Below are positions 1-6,162 of a DNA stretch of 8,849 nucleotides, in pieces. How positions within the stretch are numbered: the first letter of the stretch is position 1; every line of letters starts with the position of its first letter. Source of the DNA: a bacterium (GTDB taxonomy: Bacteria > JAHJDO01); NCBI GenBank assembly GCA_030631525.1, contig DAOVKY010000019.1, forward strand, positions 1-8,849. The letters run 5' to 3'. The notes under the pieces were generated by a model. It was not told the origin of the DNA. It saw only the letters and a program-made list of their open reading frames with translations, and ran no database searches. The position numbers and the translations under genes were made by a program.

Positions 1-1569
1 AAATTCAAACCCCTCGCCTTTCTTTGCAGGAATTAGTTCTATGTGTACTTCTGCAAATTGCCCTCTTCCGCCGGTTTGTTTCTGATGTTTATACTTTTCT
101 TCCTGCATATTGGTTATTGTCTCCTTAAAGGCAACTTTAGGCTTGCCTACATTCGCAGATACATTAAACTCCCTCTTTAATCTATCTACCAGGATTTCAA
201 GATGCAGTTCACCCATACCGGAAAGAATAGTTTGAGATGTCTCTTCATTAAAAAAGAAATTGAATGTTGGGTCCTCATTAGATAATTTTCTTATTGAATC
301 TGAAAGTTTCTCTTGCTCAATCTTGTTTTTTGCTTCAATTGCCACTGAAATTACAGGTGTTGGAAATTCTATGTTCTCAAGAAAAAGATTGGAATTTTGT
401 TTACATATTGTATCGCCGGTAGTAATGTTCATTGGCCCGATTATTGCTCCTATGTCTCCTGCATTGAGACTATCCACTGCCTCTTTTTTATTAGCATGCA
501 TCTTTACAATACGGGATATTCTTTCTTTCTTTGATGACCCTGCCTTGAAAACATATTCACCTTTCTTTATTGAACCTGAATATATTCTACAATAAATAAG
601 TTTCCCAATATGAGAATCAACAGCAATCTTAAAAGCAAGTCCCAGCAAATCCTTTTTCTCTCCAAAACGGAACAGACTCTTTTCTTCCGAATCGCTGTCT
701 ATAACTTCAACAGGCGGGGCATCTTCAGGACTTGGCAGATAATCAACAACAGCTTCCATAAGTCTCCTGACTCCCTTGTTCTTGAAGGCTGCTCCGCATA
801 ATACAGGAAATATCTTAGACCTTATAGTTGCCTTGTTAAGAGAATTCTTAATTTCATCTATTGTAATTGTCTGATTTTCAATATACTTATGCATGAGACT
901 ATCATCTGTATCAGCAAGCTTTTCTATTAGCTTATTCCTATATTTCTTTGTTATTTCTGTATAATCTTCTGGAATCCCCTGTTCTATTGGCTCTTCTATA
1001 CTGTCTTCTGGTTTGAACAAAAATGCTTTTTCTTCAACAATATCTATAATGCCCTGAAAATTATCTTCCTTTCCAATAGGCAGCTGAATTGGCACATAAT
1101 TGACCCCAAGTTTATTGTCTATCATCTCAAGCACAGCAAAAAAATCTGCTCCCATTCTATCCATCTTATTAATAAAGACAATCTTGGGAATTTTATATTT
1201 TTCCGACTGTCTCCATACAGTTTCAGTTTGCGGCTCTACACCGCCAACTGCGCAAAATATTGCTATTGCACCATCTAAAACCCTTAGACTTCTTTCTACC
1301 TCTGCAGTGAAATCCACATGTCCCGGAGTGTCAATGATATTAATGTTATGACCACGCCAGACACATGTTGTAGCCGCAGACGTAATTGTTATCCCCCGCT
1401 CTCTTTCCTGTTCCATCCAGTCCATTGTAGCAGCCCCGTCATGAACTTCTCCTATGCGATGTATTCTGCCTGCAAAGAATAATATTCTTTCTGTCGTGGT
1501 TGTTTTACCCGCATCAATGTGAGCCATAATGCCGATATTTCTTATGTTCCTTACATCTCCAATTTGCAT
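1..1569 (-). CDS. fusA: Elongation factor G, N-terminal 523 residues (3' end outside window)
   Basis: Translational GTPase that drives ribosomal translocation and, with RRF, ribosome recycling in the cytoplasm. The minus-strand frame is open from an ATG at 1569 to the window edge with no stop, giving 523 of about 690 expected residues. Visible motifs are the P-loop AHIDAGKT (16-23), switch I RGITITSAATT (59-68 region), DTPGH with the catalytic His (80-84), NKMD (134-137) and the G5-like segment CGAAFKNKG (258-266). Domain II follows (about 305-400), then domain III with GMGELHLEI (451-459), then the start of domain IV with KQTGGRGQF (497-505). The G5 segment reads GAAF where E. coli EF-G has GSAF. 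The start is supported by AGGA 7 nt upstream. It lies 17 nt after the htrA stop, not beside rpsG/rpsL or tuf, so it may be an EF-G paralogue rather than the str-operon copy; the fragment alone cannot decide this. Confidence 0.97.
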   Translation of the reverse strand, partial: MQIGDVRNIRNIGIMAHIDAGKTTTTERILFFAGRIHRIGEVHDGAATMDWMEQERERGITITSAATTCVWRGHNINIIDTPGHVDFTAEVERSLRVLDGAIAIFCAVGGVEPQTETVWRQSEKYKIPKIVFINKMDRMGADFFAVLEMIDNKLGVNYVPIQLPIGKEDNFQGIIDIVEEKAFLFKPEDSIEEPIEQGIPEDYTEITKKYRNKLIEKLADTDDSLMHKYIENQTITIDEIKNSLNKATIRSKIFPVLCGAAFKNKGVRRLMEAVVDYLPSPEDAPPVEVIDSDSEEKSLFRFGEKKDLLGLAFKIAVDSHIGKLIYCRIYSGSIKKGEYVFKAGSSKKERISRIVKMHANKKEAVDSLNAGDIGAIIGPMNITTGDTICKQNSNLFLENIEFPTPVISVAIEAKNKIEQEKLSDSIRKLSNEDPTFNFFFNEETSQTILSGMGELHLEILVDRLKREFNVSANVGKPKVAFKETITNMQEEKYKHQKQTGGRGQFAEVHIELIPAKKGEGFEF

Positions 1570-1576
1570 TATTTAT

Positions 1577-1580
1577 TCCT
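1577..1580 (-). promoter_or_regulatory. Ribosome binding site of fusA
   Basis: AGGA on the minus strand, 7 nt before the ATG at 1569, inside the 17-nt gap after the htrA stop codon. The short gap without a terminator suggests that fusA is co-transcribed with htrA. Confidence 0.7.
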
Positions 1581-1586
1581 AGAATA

Positions 1587-3038
1587 TTAACGTTTGATAA
1601 TTACATATGTTGAATACTTACCGCGTCTTATAAGAAATACTGCAGAATTTTCGTCCTTGATTCTATTGATAGCAGTGTTATAGTCGCCTAAATTACGTAT
1701 TTTCTGCCCATTTATTTCTCTAATAATATCTCCTTTTTTAATACCTGCTTCTTCTGCAACGCCATCAGGAGAAATATCTATTACAATAACGCCTTCAGTG
1801 TCTTTTATCCCAAGTTTGGAAGCAATATCTTCTGAGATATTCTGAACTTCCAGGCCTATCCACGATTCTTCAGGTTGAGAAACGACAGAGACCTCACCTA
1901 ATTTCTCAGGCATTTCTTTTATTACTATATAAAAGTTTTTCTCTTTCCCTTTTCTTATAACCTTAACAGAAATCTTTTTATCTATTTCTGCATGAGCAAC
2001 TATCTTCTGGAGATCTGAGACGTCTTTTATTTTTTTGCCGTTAAATTCTATTATAACGTCTCCTTGCTTTATACCTGCTTTTTTTGCAGGTCTGTCATCA
2101 GATGTAAAATCGCTGATTAGTGCTCCGTCCCGAGTCGATAGGCTAAAAGCATCCATAATCTCTTCACTTACAGACTGTATAATAACTCCCAACCATCCTC
2201 TTGTTACTTTGCCTTTTTTGATGAGTTGGCTGGTTATATCCTTTGCCATATTGATTGGTATGGCAAAGCCTATACCCTGTGACATGGATGGCGCAAGAAT
2301 GAACGTATTAATGCCTATAACTTCTCCCTTTATATTTAGTAAAGGGCCTCCGCTATTTCCTTGATTTATTGAAGCGTCGGTTTGTATAAAATCTTCATAT
2401 TGTGTAATCCCAAAACCATGTCTGCCTTTAGCGCTGATCACACCAATTGTAACAGTCTGCTCGAGACCAAAGGGGTTACCTACTGCAATTGCCCATTCTC
2501 CAACTCTGATTTTTTCTGAATCTCCAAGTTTAAGTGAAATGAGCTTCTTATCTGTTCTTATTTTTATTATGGCAATATCAGTTTTTGAGTCACTTCCAAC
2601 AAGTTCAGCTTTGTATTCTTTGTCTATTCCCGGTAATTTAACCTTGATGCTGTCAACATCTTTTATTACATGATTATTTGTTAATATGTATCCATCATCC
2701 CTGAATATAAATCCTGAACCAAGTCCTCGTTGTTTGTGTTTGTATTGTTTTTGAGGACGTTGTTTCTGCTGTCGTCTTCCTCCAAAAGCATCAAATGGCG
2801 AGCTGAAGAAATCTTCAAATGGATCCCAATATCTTCGAGTATATGTTGTGATTTTCTCAGTAGTTATCTGTACAACTGCAGGTTTTACCTTCTCAGCTAT
2901 GTCAGCAAAGACGTTCTGAAGCGCAAGCGCATTAATACCAGAAGCCTCTTTTTTGCTTTGCGCATGAGAGGCTTCTGAAGCAAGCCCAATAACTATAAGA
3001 ATCAATGATACAAAAACCAGTTTCAGATATTTAGACAT
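1587..3038 (-). CDS. degP: HtrA/DegP-family periplasmic serine protease with two PDZ domains
   Basis: Envelope quality-control protease/chaperone (S1C, DegP/DegQ type) that degrades misfolded exported proteins. Its 483 residues match the family's usual 450-500. Residues 1-26 are a signal peptide: Lys near the N-terminus, a hydrophobic core (about 5-20) and a likely signal peptidase I cut after SHA (24-26). The trypsin-like domain carries the full catalytic triad: His123 (TNNHVI), Asp154 (KTDIAI) and Ser229 in GNSGGP (227-232). PDZ1 spans about 280-372 and PDZ2 about 392-482. The LA-loop region (about 70-105) has the aromatic WDPFEDFF segment followed by a strongly basic Gln/Lys/Arg stretch (88-104). 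The protein has no cysteine and hence no CxxCH heme site, which separates it from the magnetosome protease MamE. AAGGAG lies 9 nt before the ATG. No convincing promoter of its own was seen; the nearest lies before the upstream small membrane-protein gene. DegP versus DegQ cannot be separated from sequence alone. Confidence 0.95.
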   Translation of the reverse strand: MSKYLKLVFVSLILIVIGLASEASHAQSKKEASGINALALQNVFADIAEKVKPAVVQITTEKITTYTRRYWDPFEDFFSSPFDAFGGRRQQKQRPQKQYKHKQRGLGSGFIFRDDGYILTNNHVIKDVDSIKVKLPGIDKEYKAELVGSDSKTDIAIIKIRTDKKLISLKLGDSEKIRVGEWAIAVGNPFGLEQTVTIGVISAKGRHGFGITQYEDFIQTDASINQGNSGGPLLNIKGEVIGINTFILAPSMSQGIGFAIPINMAKDITSQLIKKGKVTRGWLGVIIQSVSEEIMDAFSLSTRDGALISDFTSDDRPAKKAGIKQGDVIIEFNGKKIKDVSDLQKIVAHAEIDKKISVKVIRKGKEKNFYIVIKEMPEKLGEVSVVSQPEESWIGLEVQNISEDIASKLGIKDTEGVIVIDISPDGVAEEAGIKKGDIIREINGQKIRNLGDYNTAINRIKDENSAVFLIRRGKYSTYVIIKR

Positions 3039-3047
3039 TCTCTTTTA

Positions 3048-3053
3048 CTCCTT
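3048..3053 (-). promoter_or_regulatory. Ribosome binding site of degP
   Basis: AAGGAG on the minus strand, 9 nt before the ATG at 3038. It lies about 18 nt beyond the palindrome at 3071-3116, so the hairpin leaves the site free. Confidence 0.8.
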
Positions 3054-3070
3054 ATCTTCATAAAGCAATA

Positions 3071-3116
3071 AAAGGGACAGATTAATCACAATTTCCGTGC
3101 TTCACTCTGTCCCTTT
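3071..3116. repeat. 46-bp palindromic element with perfect 11-bp arms (REP/MITE-like or attenuator)
   Basis: The arms AAAGGGACAGA (3071-3081) and TCTGTCCCTTT (3106-3116) are perfectly complementary and enclose 24 nt, within which CAC and GTG can pair to extend the fold. The element fills much of the gap between the MamI-like gene (stop at 3133) and degP (start at 3038). Read on the minus strand it is followed by an interrupted T-rich run (TTTTATTGCTTT), so it might act as a weak terminator or attenuator between the two genes. The GGGACAG/CTGTCCC ends recall short palindromic repeats that some bacterial genomes carry in many copies, often with REP-associated tyrosine transposases. That parallel is from memory, and only one copy is present here. 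Confidence 0.6.
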
Positions 3117-3132
3117 AACTATTTAAAAATTT

Positions 3133-3426
3133 TTATTCGCTTTTCTCTTCTTCCTTTTTCTCCTCTGGTTTCACTTCCTCAGCAACGGGTTTCTCTTCTG
3201 CTTTTACTTCTTCAGCAACTGGCGCTTCTTTTTCTTCATCTTTCTCCTTTTTAACTGCAATATCATCTTTAATAGAACTGATGCCAGCAGCAACAGCAGC
3301 TATACCGCCAAGAACCAATATTGCCGGAACAGTAGCAGCAAGACCTTTTAGAAAAAGCAACCACCATATTTTTAATCCCAAAGCTCCAAGGACTATAGCA
3401 GCTATTCCTCCAATTAAACTCCACAT
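3133..3426 (-). CDS. Small two-helix membrane protein resembling MamI, with Glu/Lys-rich repeated tail
   Basis: A 97-residue protein with two hydrophobic segments (about 2-26 and 30-51) and then a highly charged tail (53-97) made almost only of Glu, Lys, Ala, Val and Pro. The tail holds an 11-residue tandem repeat of PVAEEVK(A/P)EEK at 69-79 and 80-90. The membrane part shows LGALGLKIWW (13-22), a VP pair at 33-34, and GGIAAVAAGISSIK (40-53). This spacing (LGxLGLxxWW, VP, then G-rich AxAAG-x-S) closely resembles what I recall of the small magnetosome membrane protein MamI. Homologues of that type may also exist outside magnetotactic bacteria, so magnetosome function is not established. The start is firm: AAGGAGGTG sits 9 nt upstream. 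The gene has its own candidate promoter and is followed by degP and fusA on the same strand. A role in membrane shaping or as an HtrA partner is speculation. I am confident the gene is real, less so of the family. Confidence 0.85.
   Translation of the reverse strand: MWSLIGGIAAIVLGALGLKIWWLLFLKGLAATVPAILVLGGIAAVAAGISSIKDDIAVKKEKDEEKEAPVAEEVKAEEKPVAEEVKPEEKKEEEKSE
3157..3222 (-). repeat. 33-bp tandem duplication inside the small membrane-protein gene
   Basis: Two adjacent in-frame 33-bp units (3190-3222 and 3157-3189) match at 28 of 33 positions and encode PVAEEVKAEEK and PVAEEVKPEEK. They lengthen the charged cytoplasmic or periplasmic tail. Four of the five differences leave the amino acid unchanged, which points to an older duplication kept under selection for tail composition. 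Confidence 0.8.
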
Positions 3427-3435
3427 ATTCTTTTA

Positions 3436-3444
3436 CACCTCCTT
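3436..3444 (-). promoter_or_regulatory. Strong ribosome binding site of the MamI-like gene
   Basis: AAGGAGGTG on the minus strand, a near-perfect anti-SD match 9 nt before the ATG at 3426. It fixes the start and suggests high translation. Confidence 0.88.
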
Positions 3445-3473
3445 CCAAAGTTAATTTTTCAAACGTTTATGTA

Positions 3474-3501
3474 ATTCTAATTAAGTTTTTTTAAAATACA
3501 A
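3474..3501 (-). promoter_or_regulatory. Candidate sigma-70 promoter for MamI-like gene, degP and fusA
   Basis: On the minus strand, TTGTAT (3496-3501) and TAGAAT (3474-3479) are separated by 16 bp in a very AT-rich gap. The predicted transcription start lies near 3467, giving a leader of about 40 nt that includes the strong ribosome binding site. It is the best promoter upstream of the three-gene run. The AT-rich background makes chance matches easy. Confidence 0.45.
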
Positions 3502-3558
3502 GTCCTTTTTTTCAAATGATGAATTTTGGTGTGCTATTTTTGAACCCTTTTTCGCTCT

Positions 3559-3969
3559 TCAAAGGCATAATATTTCATCTATAAAATCTGCAGGATTTAT
3601 AATCCTTATATTCTTAAATTTCTCAATTTTTAGTAAGTGAGCGTCTCCTGATATGATAAAATCCGCTTCATATTCCAAAGCACATTCAAGAATCTTATTA
3701 TCATCAGTATCTTTTTTTATTATGTTAATTTTAATTTTGGGATTAATAAATTCAGAAATTGTTATAATCTCATTTAAAATATTATGTGTAATTTGTGGAG
3801 AATATTGAAACTTTTTCCCTTCTAGAACAGCCTGAATCTCTTCCAGAATTGGTTCAGAAACAGCCAGCTTAAACTTTCTTTCTATAACATCTTCTAAAAT
3901 AGTTCGCGGCTTACCACCGAAAACAATTCCAGAAATTAAGACATTAGTATCAAGAACAATTTTATACAA
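3559..3969 (-). CDS. PIN-domain ribonuclease toxin of a toxin-antitoxin pair
   Basis: A 136-residue single-domain PIN protein, the usual length for a stand-alone VapC-like nuclease (PIN toxin family of COG1569 type). The metal-binding acidic residues are all present: Asp7 in LDTNVL, Glu43/Glu44 in PILEEI, Asp87/Asp89/Asp90 in DTDDNKILECA, and Asp109 in ISGDAHLL. Such proteins cleave RNA (often tRNA or mRNA) when freed from the antitoxin; the target cannot be read from sequence. The start is a TTG at 3969, chosen because AGGA lies 7 nt before it, immediately after the antitoxin's stop, and no in-frame ATG lies in that gap. It follows the antitoxin gene by 11 nt, the usual antitoxin-then-toxin order. 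All key residues are intact, so it is probably active. Confidence 0.93.
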   Translation of the reverse strand: MYKIVLDTNVLISGIVFGGKPRTILEDVIERKFKLAVSEPILEEIQAVLEGKKFQYSPQITHNILNEIITISEFINPKIKINIIKKDTDDNKILECALEYEADFIISGDAHLLKIEKFKNIRIINPADFIDEILCL

Positions 3970-3976
3970 ATATATT

Positions 3977-3980
3977 TCCT
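3977..3980 (-). promoter_or_regulatory. Ribosome binding site that supports the TTG start of the PIN toxin
   Basis: AGGA on the minus strand lies directly after the antitoxin TAA and 7 nt before TTG (3969). It is the only reasonable ribosome binding site for the toxin. The weak start codon may hold toxin output below that of the antitoxin. Confidence 0.7.
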
Positions 3981-4223
3981 TTAGCTTTTTTGCTCTCGAT
4001 ACTTAGTAATTTCTTCAAATATGTCTTTTTTAGAGAGCCCTAATTTTGAAGTTTGCCGTTTCCCAAATTTAAATATATTCTCCCATTTTTCTTTTCTTTC
4101 AATATATATACGCGCTGCTTCCCTGATAAGTTCTGATCTAGAGCGTGATTCTTTGCGAGCTATTTGGTCAATTTGAGTCAGTAAATTCCTTCTAAAAGAT
4201 ATATTAACTGTACTTGTATTCAT
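3981..4223 (-). CDS. Ribbon-helix-helix (CopG-like) antitoxin
   Basis: An 80-residue DNA-binding antitoxin. Residues 4-45 form a ribbon-helix-helix fold: beta strand TVNISFR (5-11), helix A (about 13-25), turn SRSRSE (26-31), and helix B ELIREAARIYIER (31-43). The C-terminal tail (about 46-80) contains FGKRQTSKLGLSKKDI and ends in an EEITKYR stretch. This fits the toxin-wrapping tails of RHH antitoxins that pair with PIN toxins. The partner PIN gene begins 11 nt downstream. RHH dimers normally repress their own operon, and a perfect palindrome lies inside this gene's promoter. The ATG at 4223 is preceded by GGAGG with a short 4-nt spacing. Confidence 0.92.
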   Translation of the reverse strand: MNTSTVNISFRRNLLTQIDQIARKESRSRSELIREAARIYIERKEKWENIFKFGKRQTSKLGLSKKDIFEEITKYREQKS

Positions 4224-4264
4224 TTTACCTCCAAATCATATTATCATATAAACTTTACATTATT

Positions 4265-4294
4265 AATATACATACAAAGTTTGTATGATGTCAA
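4265..4294 (-). promoter_or_regulatory. Sigma-70 promoter of the toxin-antitoxin operon
   Basis: On the minus strand, a consensus -35 TTGACA (4289-4294) and -10 TATATT (4265-4270) are separated by 18 bp. The predicted start is near 4258, about 35 nt before the antitoxin ATG. The spacer is filled by the palindrome at 4271-4287. Confidence 0.8.
4271..4287. promoter_or_regulatory. Perfect 17-bp palindrome, likely operator for the RHH antitoxin
   Basis: CATACAAA-G-TTTGTATG is a perfect inverted repeat (8-bp arms, 1-bp centre). It lies exactly between the -35 and -10 of the toxin-antitoxin promoter. Protein bound here would block RNA polymerase, the usual autoregulation of RHH antitoxins. Assignment to this antitoxin is inferred from position and symmetry. 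Confidence 0.75.
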
Positions 4295-4330
4295 TAGAAA
4301 ATTTTGAAATTCATAAGCTTTAAACCAAAA

Positions 4331-6025
4331 TCAAAACAATCCAACAGTTTTGCCTGTACTATCAATATCCACATTTGTACCAGCAGGTGTGGTTGGGAGT
4401 CCAGGCATGGTTCGCATATCTCCTAATAGAGGATAAAGAAACCCCGCTCCTGCAGATAGTCTGATATCTTTTATCGGGATTGTGAAATTTTTGGGTCTTC
4501 CTTTTAATTTCGGATCATGAGAAAGCGAAAGATGTGTCTTTGCCATACAGATAGGAAGTTTATCAAGTCCGTTTTCTTCATACATACGCATCTTCTTTCT
4601 TACCACAGGAGAAATATCTATCCCATCAGCTCCGTAAATCTTTTTTGCAATGATAGTCATCTTATCTTCTATCGATTGTTCTATATCGTACAGAAATTTG
4701 AATTCACTTGGCTTCTCAGCAGCTTCAACAACCTTTTCTGCAAGCTCTTCTCCTCCTTTGCCACCATCAGCCCATACAGTACTCTCAACAGCATCTTCTG
4801 CGCCAGCCCTTTTAGCTATATCTCTTATTAATTCTATTTCCTTATCCGTATCAGTGGTGAATCTATTTACAGCAACTACCACAGGGATTCCAAACAGTTT
4901 CATATTCTCAATATGTTTCTCTAGATTACAAGCTCCACGCTCAATAGCATCCGGATTTTCCTTGATTAATCCCTCACTCAGCGGTTTTCCTGCAACGACC
5001 GTAAAATCCCCGCTATGCATCTTAAGCGCCCTAACAGTACATACTATTACAGCTGCATCAGGAACTAGTTTACTGTAACGGCATTTGATATTAAGGAATT
5101 TTTCCGCTCCGCAATCCGCTCCAAATCCACTCTCTGTTACCACATAATCAGCAAGTTTAAGTCCTATTTTATCAGCAAGTATAGAACTATTACCATGAGC
5201 GATATTTGCAAATGGGCCAGCATGAACAAACACAGGCGTATTCTCTAATGTCTGCATTAAAGTTGGCTTTATCGCGTCTTTCATCAGAACAGTCATTGCA
5301 CCTGCGCATTTAAGATCTTCAGCTGTTACAGGCTTCGCATCTCTTGTATAGCCAATCACTATTTTCCCCAACCTTTTTCTTAAATCTTTTAAGTCTGTTG
5401 TTAAAGCAAGGATTGCCATAACCTCTGAAGCTACAGTTATATCAAAACCAGTTTCTCTGGGAACTCCATCTATCTTACCGCCCAGGCCTATTACAATGTT
5501 TCTCAGAGCTCTATCGCTGATATCAACAACACGACGCCATGTAATACTAAATGGATCTATATTTAATGGATTCTTTTTCTGAAGAGAATTATCAATAAAA
5601 GCTGCAAGAAGATTGTGAGCCACTCCTACAGCATGTATGTCGCCTGTAAGATGAAGATTGAAGTCCTCCATAGGCACAACCTGTGAATACCCTCCGCCAG
5701 CCGCACCACCCTTAATTCCGAATGTGGGACCCATTGAAGGTTGTCTTATTGCAGTAATTGTCTTTTTGCCTATTCTGTTAAGCGCCATACTCAGGCCAAT
5801 GGTTGTAACAGTTTTTCCTTCACCAAGAGGAGTAGGAGTAATGGCTGTTACATCAATATACTTACCATTTGATTGTGTATGTAACCTATCCTGGACTTCA
5901 AGAATAATTTTTGCCTTATGTTTACCATACAATTCCAGTTCATCATCTTTTAGACCAATATTTTTAGCAATCTCCTGAATTGGTTTAAGTTTTGCAGCTT
6001 GCGCAATTTCCAAATCTGTCATCAT
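4331..6025 (-). CDS. fhs: Formate-tetrahydrofolate ligase (10-formyl-THF synthetase)
   Basis: Cytoplasmic enzyme that joins formate to tetrahydrofolate with ATP to give 10-formyl-THF. It feeds purine and fMet-tRNA synthesis and, in acetogens, the methyl branch of the Wood-Ljungdahl pathway. From the chosen start the protein has 564 residues, matching the family's 555-560. Visible are the ATP-binding loop TPLGEGKT (65-72), RQPSMGPTFGIKGGAAGGG (94-112), the VPMEDFNLHLTGD segment (117-129) and FVHAGPFANIAHGNSS (266-281). The C-terminus ends in the conserved MPGLP-containing region. The frame extends 18 codons further upstream to 6079. The ATG at 6025 is preferred: AAGGAG lies 8 nt before it, the family begins at MTDLEIAQ, and 6079 falls inside the predicted promoter. 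A second ATG follows at 6022. No fold or mthfs gene is adjacent, so the wider pathway cannot be judged. It is divergent from the permease gene. Confidence 0.98.
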   Translation of the reverse strand: MMTDLEIAQAAKLKPIQEIAKNIGLKDDELELYGKHKAKIILEVQDRLHTQSNGKYIDVTAITPTPLGEGKTVTTIGLSMALNRIGKKTITAIRQPSMGPTFGIKGGAAGGGYSQVVPMEDFNLHLTGDIHAVGVAHNLLAAFIDNSLQKKNPLNIDPFSITWRRVVDISDRALRNIVIGLGGKIDGVPRETGFDITVASEVMAILALTTDLKDLRKRLGKIVIGYTRDAKPVTAEDLKCAGAMTVLMKDAIKPTLMQTLENTPVFVHAGPFANIAHGNSSILADKIGLKLADYVVTESGFGADCGAEKFLNIKCRYSKLVPDAAVIVCTVRALKMHSGDFTVVAGKPLSEGLIKENPDAIERGACNLEKHIENMKLFGIPVVVAVNRFTTDTDKEIELIRDIAKRAGAEDAVESTVWADGGKGGEELAEKVVEAAEKPSEFKFLYDIEQSIEDKMTIIAKKIYGADGIDISPVVRKKMRMYEENGLDKLPICMAKTHLSLSHDPKLKGRPKNFTIPIKDIRLSAGAGFLYPLLGDMRTMPGLPTTPAGTNVDIDSTGKTVGLF

Positions 6026-6033
6026 AGTTAATA

Positions 6034-6039
6034 CTCCTT
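6034..6039 (-). promoter_or_regulatory. Ribosome binding site that decides the fhs start
   Basis: AAGGAG on the minus strand, 8 nt before the ATG at 6025. It favours that start over the in-frame upstream ATGs at 6079 and 6064. Confidence 0.85.
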
Positions 6040-6065
6040 TTTGAGAGAGTATATCTTTTAACATA

Positions 6066-6094
6066 ACTATATTTCTCAAATTATATTGTCTTAA
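6066..6094 (-). promoter_or_regulatory. Candidate sigma-70 promoter of fhs
   Basis: On the minus strand, TTAAGA (6089-6094) and TATAGT (6066-6071) are separated by 17 bp. The predicted start near 6059 gives a leader of about 34 nt. A TATAAT-like alternative at 6080-6086 lacks a good -35. Confidence 0.5.
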
Positions 6095-6147
6095 TTTGTA
6101 ATATCTTGCGTTTTACTAAAAGTTCTCGCAATTATAAGATTTGGCAG

Positions 6148-6153
6148 TATAAT
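6148..6153 (+). promoter_or_regulatory. -10 element of the permease gene, possibly giving a leaderless mRNA
   Basis: A perfect TATAAT ends 9 nt before the ATG at 6163, so transcription would begin within about 3 nt of the start codon. The best -35 at 17-bp spacing is the poor CTCGCA (6125-6130). No Shine-Dalgarno with usual spacing is present; only AGG, 2 nt before the ATG. An alternative -10, TATAAG (6134-6139) with TTTTAC (6111-6116), would give a leader of about 17 nt. Confidence 0.45.
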
Positions 6154-6162
6154 ATATAGGTT

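Noticed and set aside
260..1351. Plus-strand open frames of 63-111 codons opposite EF-G
   Set aside because: They lie wholly within the conserved fusA gene on the other strand, have no ribosome binding sites or recognisable domains, and are shadow frames.
1587..3038. Calling the HtrA protease MamE because of the adjacent MamI-like gene and two PDZ domains
   Set aside because: It has no cysteine and so no CxxCH heme sites, and a complete ordinary DegP/DegQ layout. fusA downstream is not a magnetosome-island gene.
3539..3563. Possible terminator after the PIN toxin (TTTGAA/TTCAAA arms)
   Set aside because: Only 6 AT-rich pairs with a 13-nt loop and no real T-run; it also overlaps the stop codon. 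Too weak to call.
4517..5978. Plus-strand open frames opposite fhs
   Set aside because: Shadow frames of a highly conserved gene, with low-complexity Ser/Leu-rich translations and no start signals.
6026..6079. Longer fhs reading frame starting at 6079
   Set aside because: Those 18 codons overlap the predicted promoter, have no ribosome binding site, and precede the family-typical N-terminus, which has AAGGAG at 8 nt.
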